Notes: a model not told the origin generated them from the letters alone. Numbered from the stretch's first letter, positions 7,921 to 17,291 are shown. The stretch is DNA of 44,448 nucleotides from Saprospiraceae bacterium (GCA_027486765.1 JAIXOO010000087.1:1-44448), one strand, 5' to 3'. Numbers and translations are program-made.

Positions 7921-9792
7921 ATGAAACGGATTGCAACGAGATTTTTTTGTTTTTTCCTGCTAAGCCTGTCTTTGAGCGCTACTGCTTTTGGTTTTGAAAA
8001 CACTCTTGCCCCCAATCGCGCCTACTTGGGCGTCCATTTAGAAGAGATTTCCAAACAAAAGGCGGCGCTGCTGGGCGCAGATAATCCTTACGGCAGTTAC
8101 ATCACGCGGGTATTGCCCGGTTCGGCTGCCGAAAAAGCTGGCTTGAAGCCTCTCGACTACGTAATCGGTGTGGATCAACACAAGGTAGACGACGACACCG
8201 AATTGAGCGACATCCTGGACATTTACGAAGCGGGCACCGAAGCCACTCTGCGCATTTATCGCCAGGGTAAAGCCATGGATCTCAAGATCACCTTTGGCCA
8301 AAAAAGCAGCGAAAAAGAAGACAGTGAAACCCGCCCCTTCCTGGGCCTCAGTCCCGCCGACGATGAGGAAGAAGACGAGGACGAAGCCACCGTTGGCGTA
8401 GCTGTGGAGGTAACCGAGAAATCTGCTGCCGCCGAAATGGGCCTGCAAGATGGCGACATCGTCACTGCCATGAATGGCTACACCATGATCGACTGGACCG
8501 ACATCAGTGCCATGATCCGCAGCATTGAGCCCGGCGCCGAAGTCAAACTCACCCTGCGCCGCAACGGCGAAACCCTGAACAAAACGGGGAAAATGGGAAA
8601 AAAAGAAAACAACAGCTACACCGTAATCAACGGCAGGAGCAATGGCAACAATTTTGGCATTTCCTGGTCGAGCAGCGGCAACAATGGCAACAACGGCAAT
8701 TGGTCCAAAGCCGAAGAAATAGACGGCGCGTTCCTTGGCGTCAACCTTGGCTCAATGAGCAAGGAAAAGGCCAAAAAACTGGGTTTCAGCAACCTCTATG
8801 GCGCTTATGTATCCAGTGTGATTCCCAATTCTGCGGCGGCCAAAGCCGGGATGCAAGCCTTCGATTACATCTACGGCGTGGATGAATACCGCGTAGGTGA
8901 AGGACAATCGCTGAGTTTTATCCTGCGCAAATTTTCGGCGGGTCAAAAAGCCAATGTGTATTTCATCCGCAAAAATCAGGAGCGCAATGTCAGCGTCACC
9001 CTGGGTAGTCACGACGATGACGATGATGATACCGATTGGCGCGATGAGTGTGAAAAGCCTTTCCTGGGCGTACGCCAATCGCATGAAAGTTACAATGAAA
9101 AAGGCGTTTTGGTAGACATCGTAGAAGGCTCTACGGCCAAGGACATGGGCATGAAAGAAGGTGATGTGCTGGTAGCCATCAACAGCAACCCGATTATCGA
9201 CTGGAGTGACATCACCATCGCCTTGGGCACCATCAAAGCTGGCTCGACAGTCAGTGTGGATTACCTGCGCGATGGCAAAAAAGTGAATGCCAGCAAAACC
9301 ATCAAATCGCTGTGTGATGCGCGCAAGAGCACCTCGTACTATTACAATTCCGACGACAAGGAAAAGGACAATGGCAACTGGGTCTTAAAAGGGTTAAGCC
9401 GGACTGAAAACAGCGCCAGCCCCCAAAACACTCGGGTCAACCCCGCCAACGTCAAAGCACACATGGAAGACATGGACAAAGCCGACTCCGATAAATTGAA
9501 GGCTTTGGGTGTGAATATGCCGGTGATCAACAACCTGCGTTTGGAAAAAATCAACCTCTATCCCAACCCCAGCAAGGGCATGTTCAAATTGCAGTTCGAT
9601 CTGCCTGAAAAAGGACAAACCGAGATCAAGGTGTTCAATGCTGCTGGACGGATTATCTACGAGTACGAACTAGGCAATTTCACCGGAGAATTTTCCGACG
9701 AAGTGGACATTTCTCAAAATGGTACGGGAACCTATTTTCTACAAATCCGTCAGGGGGAAAAGTATGCTTCGAAGAAGATTATTTTGCAATAA
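7921..9792 (+). CDS. Secreted protein with four PDZ domains and a type IX sorting domain
   Basis: 623 residues with a signal peptide (cleavage near 'TAFGFE'). Four PDZ domains lie at about 34-118, 139-220, 272-355 and 377-455, each opening with 'YLGV' or 'FLG(V/L)'. PDZ 1 and 3 resemble each other ('NPYGSYITRVLPGSAAEKAG' and 'LYGAYVSSVIPNSAAAKAG'), as do 2 and 4 ('GDIVTAMNGYTMIDWTDI' and 'GDVLVAINSNPIIDWSDI'), so a PDZ pair was duplicated. Acidic runs of Asp/Glu join domains 1-2 and 3-4. The last 80 residues ('INLYPNPSKGMFKLQF' to the end) form a type A sorting domain for the type IX system. No protease domain is present. It probably acts as a cell-surface or secreted scaffold that binds peptide C-termini; the partners are unknown. 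Confidence 0.88.
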   Translation: MKRIATRFFCFFLLSLSLSATAFGFENTLAPNRAYLGVHLEEISKQKAALLGADNPYGSYITRVLPGSAAEKAGLKPLDYVIGVDQHKVDDDTELSDILDIYEAGTEATLRIYRQGKAMDLKITFGQKSSEKEDSETRPFLGLSPADDEEEDEDEATVGVAVEVTEKSAAAEMGLQDGDIVTAMNGYTMIDWTDISAMIRSIEPGAEVKLTLRRNGETLNKTGKMGKKENNSYTVINGRSNGNNFGISWSSSGNNGNNGNWSKAEEIDGAFLGVNLGSMSKEKAKKLGFSNLYGAYVSSVIPNSAAAKAGMQAFDYIYGVDEYRVGEGQSLSFILRKFSAGQKANVYFIRKNQERNVSVTLGSHDDDDDDTDWRDECEKPFLGVRQSHESYNEKGVLVDIVEGSTAKDMGMKEGDVLVAINSNPIIDWSDITIALGTIKAGSTVSVDYLRDGKKVNASKTIKSLCDARKSTSYYYNSDDKEKDNGNWVLKGLSRTENSASPQNTRVNPANVKAHMEDMDKADSDKLKALGVNMPVINNLRLEKINLYPNPSKGMFKLQFDLPEKGQTEIKVFNAAGRIIYEYELGNFTGEFSDEVDISQNGTGTYFLQIRQGEKYASKKIILQ

Positions 9793-9907
9793 TCGCCCAG
9801 TGGCATCTATCCTAAAAAAATCCATTTTCATCGTTCGAAAAGAACGCTTGTAAGAAACATTCGACTCATTTTAAGTAAACAAGGCGAGGTTTTTCTCTTT
9901 ATCCTTT

Positions 9908-9938
9908 AAGCCACATCATCTACGGTGTGGCTTTTTTT
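9908..9938 (+). terminator. Rho-independent terminator after the PDZ gene
   Basis: Arms AAGCCACA (9908-9915) and TGTGGCTT (9926-9933) form an 8-bp stem with a 10-base loop followed by a T-tract (9932-9938). It ends the transcript that includes the PDZ gene and argues against the in-frame GTG at 9927 as the next gene's start. Confidence 0.85.
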
Positions 9939-10019
9939 GTATTTTTCGGTGTGTGTTCTTTGAGTTTAACCATTCAACACCGCACAGCCATAACCAAAAT
10001 TTATTCAAAGGATTCAGGT

Positions 10020-13000
10020 ATGAAAAGACTATCCATTAATTTGCTCTGCATTGTCATGCTACTTGGGGGAATGCTATACAGTTTGCAGGTTCAAGCCCAA
10101 GCAAAGAAAAAAACCACCCCTGCCCCAACGGCCGCAGTCACCAGCACTCCCGCCAAAACAGGCATGGAAGAAAAACTCTACAACTCCATCCAATGGCGTT
10201 CGATTGGTCCATTTCGCGGTGGTCGTTCAGCTACCGTGACGGGCGTAGCTGGCAAACCCAACCTCTTCTATTTCGGTAGCGTGGGTGGTGGCGTTTGGCG
10301 CACCAAAGACGGCGGCCAAACCTGGCAAAACATCTCCGACGGCTACTTCGGCGGGTCGATTGGCGCAGTGGCCGTTTCAGAATACGACAACAACACCATC
10401 TATGTCGGTGGTGGCGAAAAAACCGTGCGGGGCAACGTCTCCTACGGTTACGGCATGTGGAGAACCCAGGATGCGGGCAAAACCTGGCAAAAAATTGGCT
10501 TGGAAAAAGCCATGCACATCCCCCGCATCCGCATCCACCCCAAAAACCCCGATCTGGTTTACGCGGCGGTTTTAGGCGATTTGTACAAATCCAGTGAAGA
10601 ACGGGGTGTTTACCGCAGCAAAGATGGTGGCAAAAACTGGGAGCGTATCCTGTTTGCCAACGCTGATGCTGGCGCTGTTGACCTCATTCTCGACCCAAAT
10701 AATCCCCGGGTCATCTACGCTTCCACCTGGCGCATTCGCCGTACCCCTTATAGCCTCGACAGTGGCGGTGAAGGCTCCTCGCTTTGGAAAAGCACCGATG
10801 GCGGCGACACTTGGACCAACCTAATGTCCAAAAAAGGCTTGCCCAAAGGGCCTCACGGCATCATTGGTGTTGCGGTTTCCCCAGTGAATTCGGAGCGCGT
10901 TTGGGCGATCATCGAAGCAGCCGAAGGCGGCGTGTTTCGTTCTGACGACGGCGGCAATACCTGGGCAAAAACCAACGAGGACCGCAATCTGCGCCAACGC
11001 GCCTGGTATTATACCCGCATCACCGCAGATACCAAAGACGAAAACGTGGTCTACGTGATGAACGTGAGTTACCACAAATCAACCGATGGAGGCCGTACCT
11101 TTAGCACCTCCAATGCACCCCACGGCGACCACCACGACCTTTGGGTTGCCCCCGAAGACCCTCAACGCATGATCATCGGCGACGACGGCGGTGCACAGGT
11201 CTCTTTTGACGGCGGTGAAAACTGGAGTACTTACCTCAACCAACCAACCTCGCAATTTTACCGCGTAGTGACGGATAATTCCTTTCCTTACCGCATTTAT
11301 GGGGCTCAGCAGGACAACTCGACCGTGCGCATCGCCCATCGCACCGATGGATCGTCGATTGGTGAGCGGGATTGGGAGCCCTCTGCGGGTGGCGAAAGTG
11401 CCCACCTCGCTGTTGATCCGCTGGACAATGACATCGTGTATGGCGGCAGCTACGGTGGTTTATTGACCCGTCAAAACCACCGCACCAAGCAGGAGCAAGC
11501 CATCAACGTATGGCCCGACAACCCCATGGGCGCAGGTGCTGAAGCCATGAAATACCGCTTCCAGTGGAACTACCCGATATTCTTCTCTCCACACGATCCC
11601 AAAAAGCTCTACGTGGCTTCGGATCGTTTGCACGTTACGACCAACGGCGGACAAAGTTGGGAAACCATCAGCCCCGACCTGACCCGCAACGACAAGAGCA
11701 AACAACAGACCTCGGGTGGCCCGATCACCCAGGACAATACCAGTGTGGAATACTACTGCACCGTTTTTGCAGCTTGTGAGTCACCTTACGAAAAGGATTT
11801 GCTCTGGACAGGTTCTGACGACGGTCTTTTGCACGTATCCCGCGATGCGGGCAAAAACTGGAACAATGTAACCCCGCCAAGTGCGCCTGCCAATATCATG
11901 TTCAACAGCATTGATGCCGATCCTTTCAACAAGGGGGGAGTGTATGTGGCGGGTACTTCGTACAAGTCGGGCGATTACAAACCCTACCTGTTTTATTCCA
12001 AAGACTACGGCAAAACCTGGACCAAAATCACCAATGGCATTCCCGAGAACCACTTCACCCGGGTGCTGCGCGCTGACCCAAAACGGGCTGGTTTATTGTA
12101 TGCTGGAACCGAAACGGGCATGTACATTTCCTTCGACAATGGCGCCAATTGGCAAGCGTTCCAATTGAACCTGCCCATCGTACCCATTACCGACTTGACC
12201 ATCAAAAACGACAACCTGATTGCTGCTACCCAAGGGCGCAGCTTCTGGATGATTGACGATTTGACCCCCTTGCACCAGTTGAGTGAGCAAGTAGCCAATA
12301 GCGATTTTTACCTATACCAGCCCATCCCCAGCTACCGCATGGATGGTGGTCAGGCGCGCAACCTCACTACCGAAGGCACCAACCACCCCGGTGGTGTTAC
12401 GCTACATTACTACTTGAAGCAGAAGCCAGCTGATTCAGTAGAAGTAAAACTGACAATTATGGAACTCAATGGCACGGTGATCAAGGAATATTCTACCAAA
12501 GCCAAGGAGAACCCTGACAAACTTCCCGAACTCAAACAAGGTGGCAATACCTTCAACTGGAACATGCGTTACGCTGATGCCAAACGTTTTGAGGGCATGA
12601 TTTTCTGGGCTGGAGGCACTACGGGGCCGAAGGCGGTTCCGGGGCGTTACAAAGCCAAATTGAGTGTAGGTGGCAAAACCATGGAAACCGAATTTGAGAT
12701 CCTGAAAGATCCACGCTCTGATGCTTCCCTGGACGACATGCGTGAACAATTCAGCTTCCTGATCGGTATCCGTGACAAAGTGACCGAAGCGCACCAAACC
12801 ATCCTGGACATCCGCAACATCCGCAAACAATTGACGCACTTCAAAGAATTGTGGAAGGAAAACCCTGCGATGAAACCTTTGATGGAAAAGGCGAATGACC
12901 TCGATAAAGCGATTGGTATAATTGAAAACGAGTTGTACCAGACCAAAAACCGCAGCGGTCAGGATCCCCTCAACTACCCGATCAAATTGACGAATAAATT

Positions 13001-13208
13001 GGCCCACGTAGGCTCACTCTCCAGCCAGGGTGACTACGCACCAACCAAACAGGCCAAAGAAGTAAGGGAAGAAATGACCAAAAAAATCGACGATCAATTG
13101 GGCAAATTCCGCACCCTGCGCGATACCCAATTGCCCGAATTCAACCGCCAGGTGCGGGAGAAAGGGGTGGATGCGATTTTGTTGAAGGAGGAGAAACTGA
13201 AGAGTTAA
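10020..13208 (+). CDS. Secreted sortilin/VPS10-type BNR beta-propeller protein
   Basis: 1062 residues from ATG 10020, which starts a signal peptide ending near 'LQVQAQA'; the longer frame from 9927 begins inside a terminator. The mature protein opens with 'WRSIGPFRGGRSATVTGVAG'. It carries about ten Asp-box (BNR) turns of the S/T-x-D-G-G-x-T-W type, such as 'TKDGGQTW', 'SKDGGKNW', 'STDGGDTW', 'SDDGGNTW' and 'SKDYGKTW', spread over residues 80-720, which fits one or two beta-propellers. A beta domain ('LTIMELNGTVIKEYS') and a helical C-terminal domain follow. This is a common secreted family in Bacteroidota, sometimes called glycosyl hydrolase, but I see no sialidase Arg triad. The role is unknown; carbohydrate or peptide binding is plausible. 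Confidence 0.85.
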   Translation: MKRLSINLLCIVMLLGGMLYSLQVQAQAKKKTTPAPTAAVTSTPAKTGMEEKLYNSIQWRSIGPFRGGRSATVTGVAGKPNLFYFGSVGGGVWRTKDGGQTWQNISDGYFGGSIGAVAVSEYDNNTIYVGGGEKTVRGNVSYGYGMWRTQDAGKTWQKIGLEKAMHIPRIRIHPKNPDLVYAAVLGDLYKSSEERGVYRSKDGGKNWERILFANADAGAVDLILDPNNPRVIYASTWRIRRTPYSLDSGGEGSSLWKSTDGGDTWTNLMSKKGLPKGPHGIIGVAVSPVNSERVWAIIEAAEGGVFRSDDGGNTWAKTNEDRNLRQRAWYYTRITADTKDENVVYVMNVSYHKSTDGGRTFSTSNAPHGDHHDLWVAPEDPQRMIIGDDGGAQVSFDGGENWSTYLNQPTSQFYRVVTDNSFPYRIYGAQQDNSTVRIAHRTDGSSIGERDWEPSAGGESAHLAVDPLDNDIVYGGSYGGLLTRQNHRTKQEQAINVWPDNPMGAGAEAMKYRFQWNYPIFFSPHDPKKLYVASDRLHVTTNGGQSWETISPDLTRNDKSKQQTSGGPITQDNTSVEYYCTVFAACESPYEKDLLWTGSDDGLLHVSRDAGKNWNNVTPPSAPANIMFNSIDADPFNKGGVYVAGTSYKSGDYKPYLFYSKDYGKTWTKITNGIPENHFTRVLRADPKRAGLLYAGTETGMYISFDNGANWQAFQLNLPIVPITDLTIKNDNLIAATQGRSFWMIDDLTPLHQLSEQVANSDFYLYQPIPSYRMDGGQARNLTTEGTNHPGGVTLHYYLKQKPADSVEVKLTIMELNGTVIKEYSTKAKENPDKLPELKQGGNTFNWNMRYADAKRFEGMIFWAGGTTGPKAVPGRYKAKLSVGGKTMETEFEILKDPRSDASLDDMREQFSFLIGIRDKVTEAHQTILDIRNIRKQLTHFKELWKENPAMKPLMEKANDLDKAIGIIENELYQTKNRSGQDPLNYPIKLTNKLAHVGSLSSQGDYAPTKQAKEVREEMTKKIDDQLGKFRTLRDTQLPEFNRQVREKGVDAILLKEEKLKS

Positions 13209-13281
13209 AAAACAGGTCATCCTGAATTTTACCTTCAATTATGCTACAACAGAACATTTTTGAAGTATCTCCTAGGATGAA

Positions 13282-13370
13282 TCTTCAGTGTCTTAGGTTT
13301 CTTAGGTGGTGAAAAAAAACTGCGCGGCGGAATACTTTTTCACCACCTAAGAAACCTAAGACACTGAAGA
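13282..13370. repeat. Perfect 35-bp inverted repeat (word hairpin A)
   Basis: Left arm 13282-13316 and right arm 13336-13370 are perfect reverse complements around a 19-base GC-rich loop. The arm contains the word TTCTTAGGT in tandem variants and ends GGTGGTGAAAAA. It lies between convergent genes, so it can end both transcripts. It shares the core GTTTCTTAGGTGGTGAAA (allowing its first base) with the repeat at 28684-28788. Confidence 0.9.
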
Positions 13371-13420
13371 AATCACCTCAGTAGAGGCATTTAAAAACAA
13401 CATATTGGAATGCCTCGTGT

Positions 13421-14506
13421 TTATTTCCGCTTGTATCGATTGGTATTGCCTGTGCCACCAATCTGCGAGAGTTCCAGATTGGTAGCCGTCAGGGAGACCA
13501 GGGAGTAACACACGTCATCCTGAGCGGTGACTTTCAGGCAAGGACCAGCGCTATTCGGGCCACAATCTTCCGGGCATTTCGCGTAGTACAAACAAATCAA
13601 TGAGCTGAGCTCTTTCCCATCATACACCTCGATGTATTTCCCATCCATAATTTTGACCACCGACTTGGGATCGTCCAGTGACTGCCAGGTACCTTGCAGC
13701 ATTTTCACTTTTTTAGCATCCGCTGCAGACAGGAATGGATCAGCAAAACTGGTTCGCCGATAGACACCATCAGCTTTTACGCCATTGCCAAAACCACAGG
13801 TAGAGGGATCACCTTCCAGGGTGGTAATTTTCACAGCATCGCCAAAATCAAAACTCAGCTTGCAGCTTCCACCAAATTCAGTGGTAGAAAAATCGGCAGT
13901 AGTACCCATGATGTTGGCCGTACCTTCCATTTGACCTTGATTGTGGGCAGGTTTTCCACCCACTACCGTCAATTTAAATTTGAATTGATCGGCAGAAATT
14001 TGGCTTACCAGCAATTCCCCGCTGCCTCCTTTATTGGGCAACTCAAATTCGTAGGTTCCACTAAAAGGCTCTGAGGCGGGTTCCACCACATCATCTTCCA
14101 GTTCCGAGGCGATGGCCAATTGACCGATCTCGTCTACTATAGACTTAGCCATATCCGCAAATTTGGCATTTTCTTGGTAGGGTTTGGCCGCTTCCACAAT
14201 TAGTTGTTGCAGGTCAAAACGCTTTTCGGTGCTTGCATAGTTGGAGTTGAGCAAAACACTGTCGCGCAGGATGTACAGCCAACCCACTGGATGGTCATTT
14301 CCCTGCTCGGCACTTTCATTGAAGCGAGTAAATATGGCCTCTGGATTTTCCAAAAAAGCATCCGTTACAGCCAGGGCTTCCTCCACACAAGCGGTGCCAG
14401 GACAAGCGGTGAAGGCGTCCCAGGCATCGGTTTTTTTGGGGGTACAGGCAAAAATTGAAAACATCAGGACTAGACCCAAAAGGGCTTTTGAAATTGCGTT
14501 GTGCAT
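13421..14506 (-). CDS. Predicted lipoprotein, function unknown
   Basis: 361 residues. ATG 14506 begins a lipoprotein signal peptide, 'LGLVLMFSIFAC', with the lipidated Cys at residue 21; an earlier in-frame start only adds a tail. The first third is helical and Cys-containing ('CPGTACVEEAL'). The centre (about 145-265) is a beta-rich domain with regular Gly and Thr ('GTYEFELPNKGGSGELLVSQ'), similar in flavour to lipocalin-like lipoprotein domains. The end has a second beta domain with clustered cysteines ('YYAKCPEDCGPNSAGPCLKV'), which could form disulfides or bind metal. I do not recognise a named family. It is monocistronic, with a TACATTTG -7 element about 56 bases upstream. Confidence 0.75.
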   Translation of the reverse strand: MHNAISKALLGLVLMFSIFACTPKKTDAWDAFTACPGTACVEEALAVTDAFLENPEAIFTRFNESAEQGNDHPVGWLYILRDSVLLNSNYASTEKRFDLQQLIVEAAKPYQENAKFADMAKSIVDEIGQLAIASELEDDVVEPASEPFSGTYEFELPNKGGSGELLVSQISADQFKFKLTVVGGKPAHNQGQMEGTANIMGTTADFSTTEFGGSCKLSFDFGDAVKITTLEGDPSTCGFGNGVKADGVYRRTSFADPFLSAADAKKVKMLQGTWQSLDDPKSVVKIMDGKYIEVYDGKELSSLICLYYAKCPEDCGPNSAGPCLKVTAQDDVCYSLVSLTATNLELSQIGGTGNTNRYKRK

Positions 14507-14561
14507 AAAATATTGGTTTTGTGTAAAAATCATGTAGTTTTCTCAGCATTGGGAACGCTTA

Positions 14562-14569
14562 CAAATGTA
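14562..14569 (-). promoter_or_regulatory. -7 element of the lipoprotein gene
   Basis: TACATTTG on the minus strand fits TAnnTTTG and would start a transcript about 50 bases before the chosen ATG. No TTTG is seen at the ideal upstream distance. Confidence 0.4.
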
Positions 14570-14673
14570 AACTTTTGCCAATGTTTTCTATAATCTTTTT
14601 ATGATTTTCATTGTTACATTAGGGCTTTCAGTTCATAAAATTGATTATTCACCTTCGATCGAAACCCAACACC

Positions 14674-15081
14674 ATGGCATTTAGCAAATTCATTTTGAGT
14701 TATTTACTCACTACCGTCGTTTTTTTCATCATCGATATGGCCTGGTTGGGCTTCATCGCCAAGGGTATCTACGCGCGTTACCTGGGTGGTTTTTTGAGTG
14801 ATCAAATCAATTGGACGGCGGCGATTGTGTTTTATCTGCTTTTTATTGTAGGCATTTTTTTGTTTGTCATTTTCCCGGCCTTGGAGAAACAATCCTGGCA
14901 ACACGCCCTGTTGTATGGGGCCTTGTTTGGATTTTTCACTTACGCCACCTATGACTTGACCAACCTGGCCACCCTCAAAGGTTGGCCGCTGAATATCGTG
15001 TTCATCGACATCGTTTGGGGCATGGTGCTCACTGGTTCGGTGAGTGTTTCCGGGTATTTCATCTCCAATTATTTCAAATAG
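14674..15081 (+). CDS. DUF2177 family membrane protein
   Basis: 135 residues with four hydrophobic segments. It shows the DUF2177 pattern: 'DMAWLGFIAKGIYARYLGG' near the first membrane exit, 'YGALFGFFTYATYDLTNLAT' in the middle and 'DIVWGMVLTGSVSVSGY' at the end. The function is unknown. DUF2177 genes are often found beside DUF1295 genes and cyclopropane-fatty-acid-type enzymes in other bacteria (from memory), and a DUF1295 gene follows here after 9 bases. ATG 14674 is chosen because upstream in-frame codons add a polar tail unlike the family start. Confidence 0.87.
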   Translation: MAFSKFILSYLLTTVVFFIIDMAWLGFIAKGIYARYLGGFLSDQINWTAAIVFYLLFIVGIFLFVIFPALEKQSWQHALLYGALFGFFTYATYDLTNLATLKGWPLNIVFIDIVWGMVLTGSVSVSGYFISNYFK

Positions 15082-15090
15082 ACTTTTGTT

Positions 15091-15861
15091 ATGGCTGGAG
15101 TATGGTTTCAAATTGGATTGCTTGTCTGGATTTATGCCACTTTGTGGTTCGTTGTTTCCTTGCTGGCCCGACGCAATGATGTGGCCGATATTGCCTGGGG
15201 TTTAGGTTATGTGGTCGTTTGTCTCTACTTGTTTCAAACGCAAGAAAAAGCCAGTGTTCCACTTTTGGTGTACATCTTGGTGTGCATTTGGGCCTTACGT
15301 TTGTCTACGCATATTTTTTTGCGCAATCGGGGCAAAGGAGAAGACTTTCGCTATCGGCAATGGCGCGAAGAATGGGGAAAAACTTTTTATTGGCGCTCTT
15401 ACCTCCAGGTGTATGTATTGCAAGGTTTTTTGTTGTGGGTCATTGCGTTACCGATTGTGGTAGCAGGAATTTCGGCTGCGGAGGAATGGACGATTGGCAC
15501 TTATCTCGGTATTATACTCTGGGGCACTGGTTTTTTCTTTCAGGCAGTGGGTGATTACCAATTGACCCAGTTTGTCAAAAATCGCAAACACCAGGAGGAA
15601 GTGTTACAAACGGGCCTATGGAAGTATAGCCGCCATCCCAACTACTTCGGGGAAATTGCAATGTGGTGGGGCATTTTTGTCATTACCCTTCCCCTACCCT
15701 ATGCCTGGATTGGTATGATTGGGCCATTGACCATTACGCTGTTGTTGGTCTTTGTATCGGGGGTGCCAATGTTGGAAAAGCGGTATGAGGGGAATGCGGA
15801 GTATGCCGATTATCAAAAACGGACGAGTGTTTTGATTCCGTGGTGGCCAAAGGCACAATGA
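15091..15861 (+). CDS. DUF1295 family membrane protein (steroid 5-alpha-reductase-like)
   Basis: 256 residues with about six membrane segments. The C-terminal half carries the isoprenylcysteine methyltransferase/steroid reductase signature 'TGLWKYSRHPNYFGEIAMWWG' (split, about residues 172-192), followed by 'PMLEKRYEGNAEYADYQKRT', a cofactor-binding end. The N-terminal 'RRNDVADIAWGLGY' is typical of DUF1295. The family probably acts on a lipid substrate with NADPH or S-adenosylmethionine; no substrate is proven. It sits 9 bases after the DUF2177 gene, so the two are surely one operon. The next gene converges from the other strand after 14 bases. Confidence 0.88.
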   Translation: MAGVWFQIGLLVWIYATLWFVVSLLARRNDVADIAWGLGYVVVCLYLFQTQEKASVPLLVYILVCIWALRLSTHIFLRNRGKGEDFRYRQWREEWGKTFYWRSYLQVYVLQGFLLWVIALPIVVAGISAAEEWTIGTYLGIILWGTGFFFQAVGDYQLTQFVKNRKHQEEVLQTGLWKYSRHPNYFGEIAMWWGIFVITLPLPYAWIGMIGPLTITLLLVFVSGVPMLEKRYEGNAEYADYQKRTSVLIPWWPKAQ

Positions 15862-15875
15862 TTCTGGGACTCTTT

Positions 15876-17222
15876 TTAACCCAAACTATAAACCCCATAC
15901 ACACTCACCGCCAAAATAGCCAAAATACTCACCCAAAACACCAGATCAAATCGCCAAGAGGCATCAAACTTACCCTCGGCCGTACCATAACGAAAATACA
16001 AGGTCGCATAAAGAACCAGCAGCAATAAAACGGAACCCGCAATCCCCCCGCTCAATACCATAAACAATGGCAATTTGATGCTCAAAAACAGGAAGGCCCA
16101 AATCAGCGGTACCACCCAAGACAGAATCCCGATGCTGCGCTGGCGTTGCTTGAGGTCAAAAAAGTTCATCCAGCCAAAGTGACTAAAAATGTCGCTGAAC
16201 AAACGCCCCCAGACCGCTAGCCCCGCAAACAAAGTAGAGTACAACACAAAAAAGGCACCTACCATGAAGAAAATCCGCGCCCAAGGGCCTAAACTTTCAG
16301 TAAAAATACCCGAAAGCACTTCCAACAACTGGTAACCCTCTGGAACTTCCTGCCGGGCATGCAACACCGCCGCCCCCAACAAATAAAAAACTGCGGTTAC
16401 CGCCGTGTACACCACCATACTGCATACCGCATCGGCTTGCATCACTTTGATCCAGCCGCGCGCCCGTTCAGCCCAGGCCTCGCTACCATCATTGGGGCCA
16501 GTATGCCGGGCGTACCCTTTTTCCAAACACCAGTAATTGTAATAGATGATCTCCTCACCTCCAATCCCGGTGATGCCAAAAGCCCCAAAGGCGTAAATCA
16601 CCGCCGAACTGGGCAATGAAAAACTCAATCCCGTGCCCAACTGAGCCCAGTCGATGGCATAAGGCGTGTATTGTAAAAAAATCAGGGCGGCAATGGCAAA
16701 AAGGGTGAACCCGGTGATGAGCAACAAACAGGTTTTTTCCACCACATTATAATAACCCCGAAACACCAGAACGGAGGTCATGGGAGCCATCACCAAAGCC
16801 CAGATGGCTACCGACAACTGAGGCAACAGCATGTTCAAAACCAGGGCGACGCCCCCAATTATTCCACCCATCTGGATGAACTTGATGAGCATGATCAAAA
16901 AATACAAAGCGACCGTCCAGCGGGCTTTACCGATGCGCGGACCCGGTAAATCGTTGAGGGTTTGCATGGCAGTTTTTCCGGTGAGGATGGTGTGTTTGGC
17001 AAACTGCACTTGCACGGCTACCTTAACCAAACAACTGACCAGGATGACCCAAAAGGCCACAAAACCAGCTTTGGCCCCGAGGGCGGTGGTGGCAATCAAT
17101 TCACCTGAGCCGACAATGGCGGCGGAAAGCACGAAGCCGGGGCCCAGGTGCTGCAAGCGGTGCCAAAAGGTCACCGGAGGCGCTTGCACGGCGTCGGCGC
17201 GGAGTACATATGGATCTGACAT
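15876..17222 (-). CDS. Nramp-related transporter lacking the canonical metal motif
   Basis: 448 residues with about 11 membrane segments. The order 'LGPGFVLSAAIVGSGELIAT' (segment 1), 'GAKAGFVAFWVI' (segment 2) and 'GAFGITGIGGEEIIYYNYWC' (segment 6) matches the LeuT-fold Nramp family. Normal Nramp metal importers bind Mn or Fe through DPGN in segment 1 and MPH in segment 6. Here those places read GSGE and GGEE, so Asp and Asn are replaced by a Glu and the Met is absent. It therefore belongs to an Nramp-related branch whose substrate I cannot name; magnesium, another cation or an organic solute is possible. It is divergent from the cyclophilin gene and not obviously in an operon. Confidence 0.8.
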   Translation of the reverse strand: MSDPYVLRADAVQAPPVTFWHRLQHLGPGFVLSAAIVGSGELIATTALGAKAGFVAFWVILVSCLVKVAVQVQFAKHTILTGKTAMQTLNDLPGPRIGKARWTVALYFLIMLIKFIQMGGIIGGVALVLNMLLPQLSVAIWALVMAPMTSVLVFRGYYNVVEKTCLLLITGFTLFAIAALIFLQYTPYAIDWAQLGTGLSFSLPSSAVIYAFGAFGITGIGGEEIIYYNYWCLEKGYARHTGPNDGSEAWAERARGWIKVMQADAVCSMVVYTAVTAVFYLLGAAVLHARQEVPEGYQLLEVLSGIFTESLGPWARIFFMVGAFFVLYSTLFAGLAVWGRLFSDIFSHFGWMNFFDLKQRQRSIGILSWVVPLIWAFLFLSIKLPLFMVLSGGIAGSVLLLLVLYATLYFRYGTAEGKFDASWRFDLVFWVSILAILAVSVYGVYSLG

Positions 17223-17266
17223 GGTTTAAAAATAGCAAAAGAGCGGTTCTTTTCAAAAATGCTTTC

Positions 17267-17274
17267 TATGTTTG
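17267..17274 (+). promoter_or_regulatory. -7 element of the cyclophilin gene
   Basis: TATGTTTG fits TAnnTTTG and lies 17 bases before the ATG, giving a leader of only about 10 bases. Confidence 0.4.
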
Positions 17275-17291
17275 CAAAAAAATACTGATTT

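Noticed and set aside
9832-9846. CGTTC-GAAAA-GAACG stem after the PDZ gene
   Set aside because: A 5-bp stem without a T-tract; the strong terminator lies 60 bases further on.
9927-10019. GTG start extending the sortilin-type protein
   Set aside because: It lies inside a clear terminator and the signal peptide begins at 10020.
13209-13281. TCATCCT...AGGATGA short inverted repeat
   Set aside because: 7-bp arms with a long loop; likely chance beside the much stronger hairpin A.
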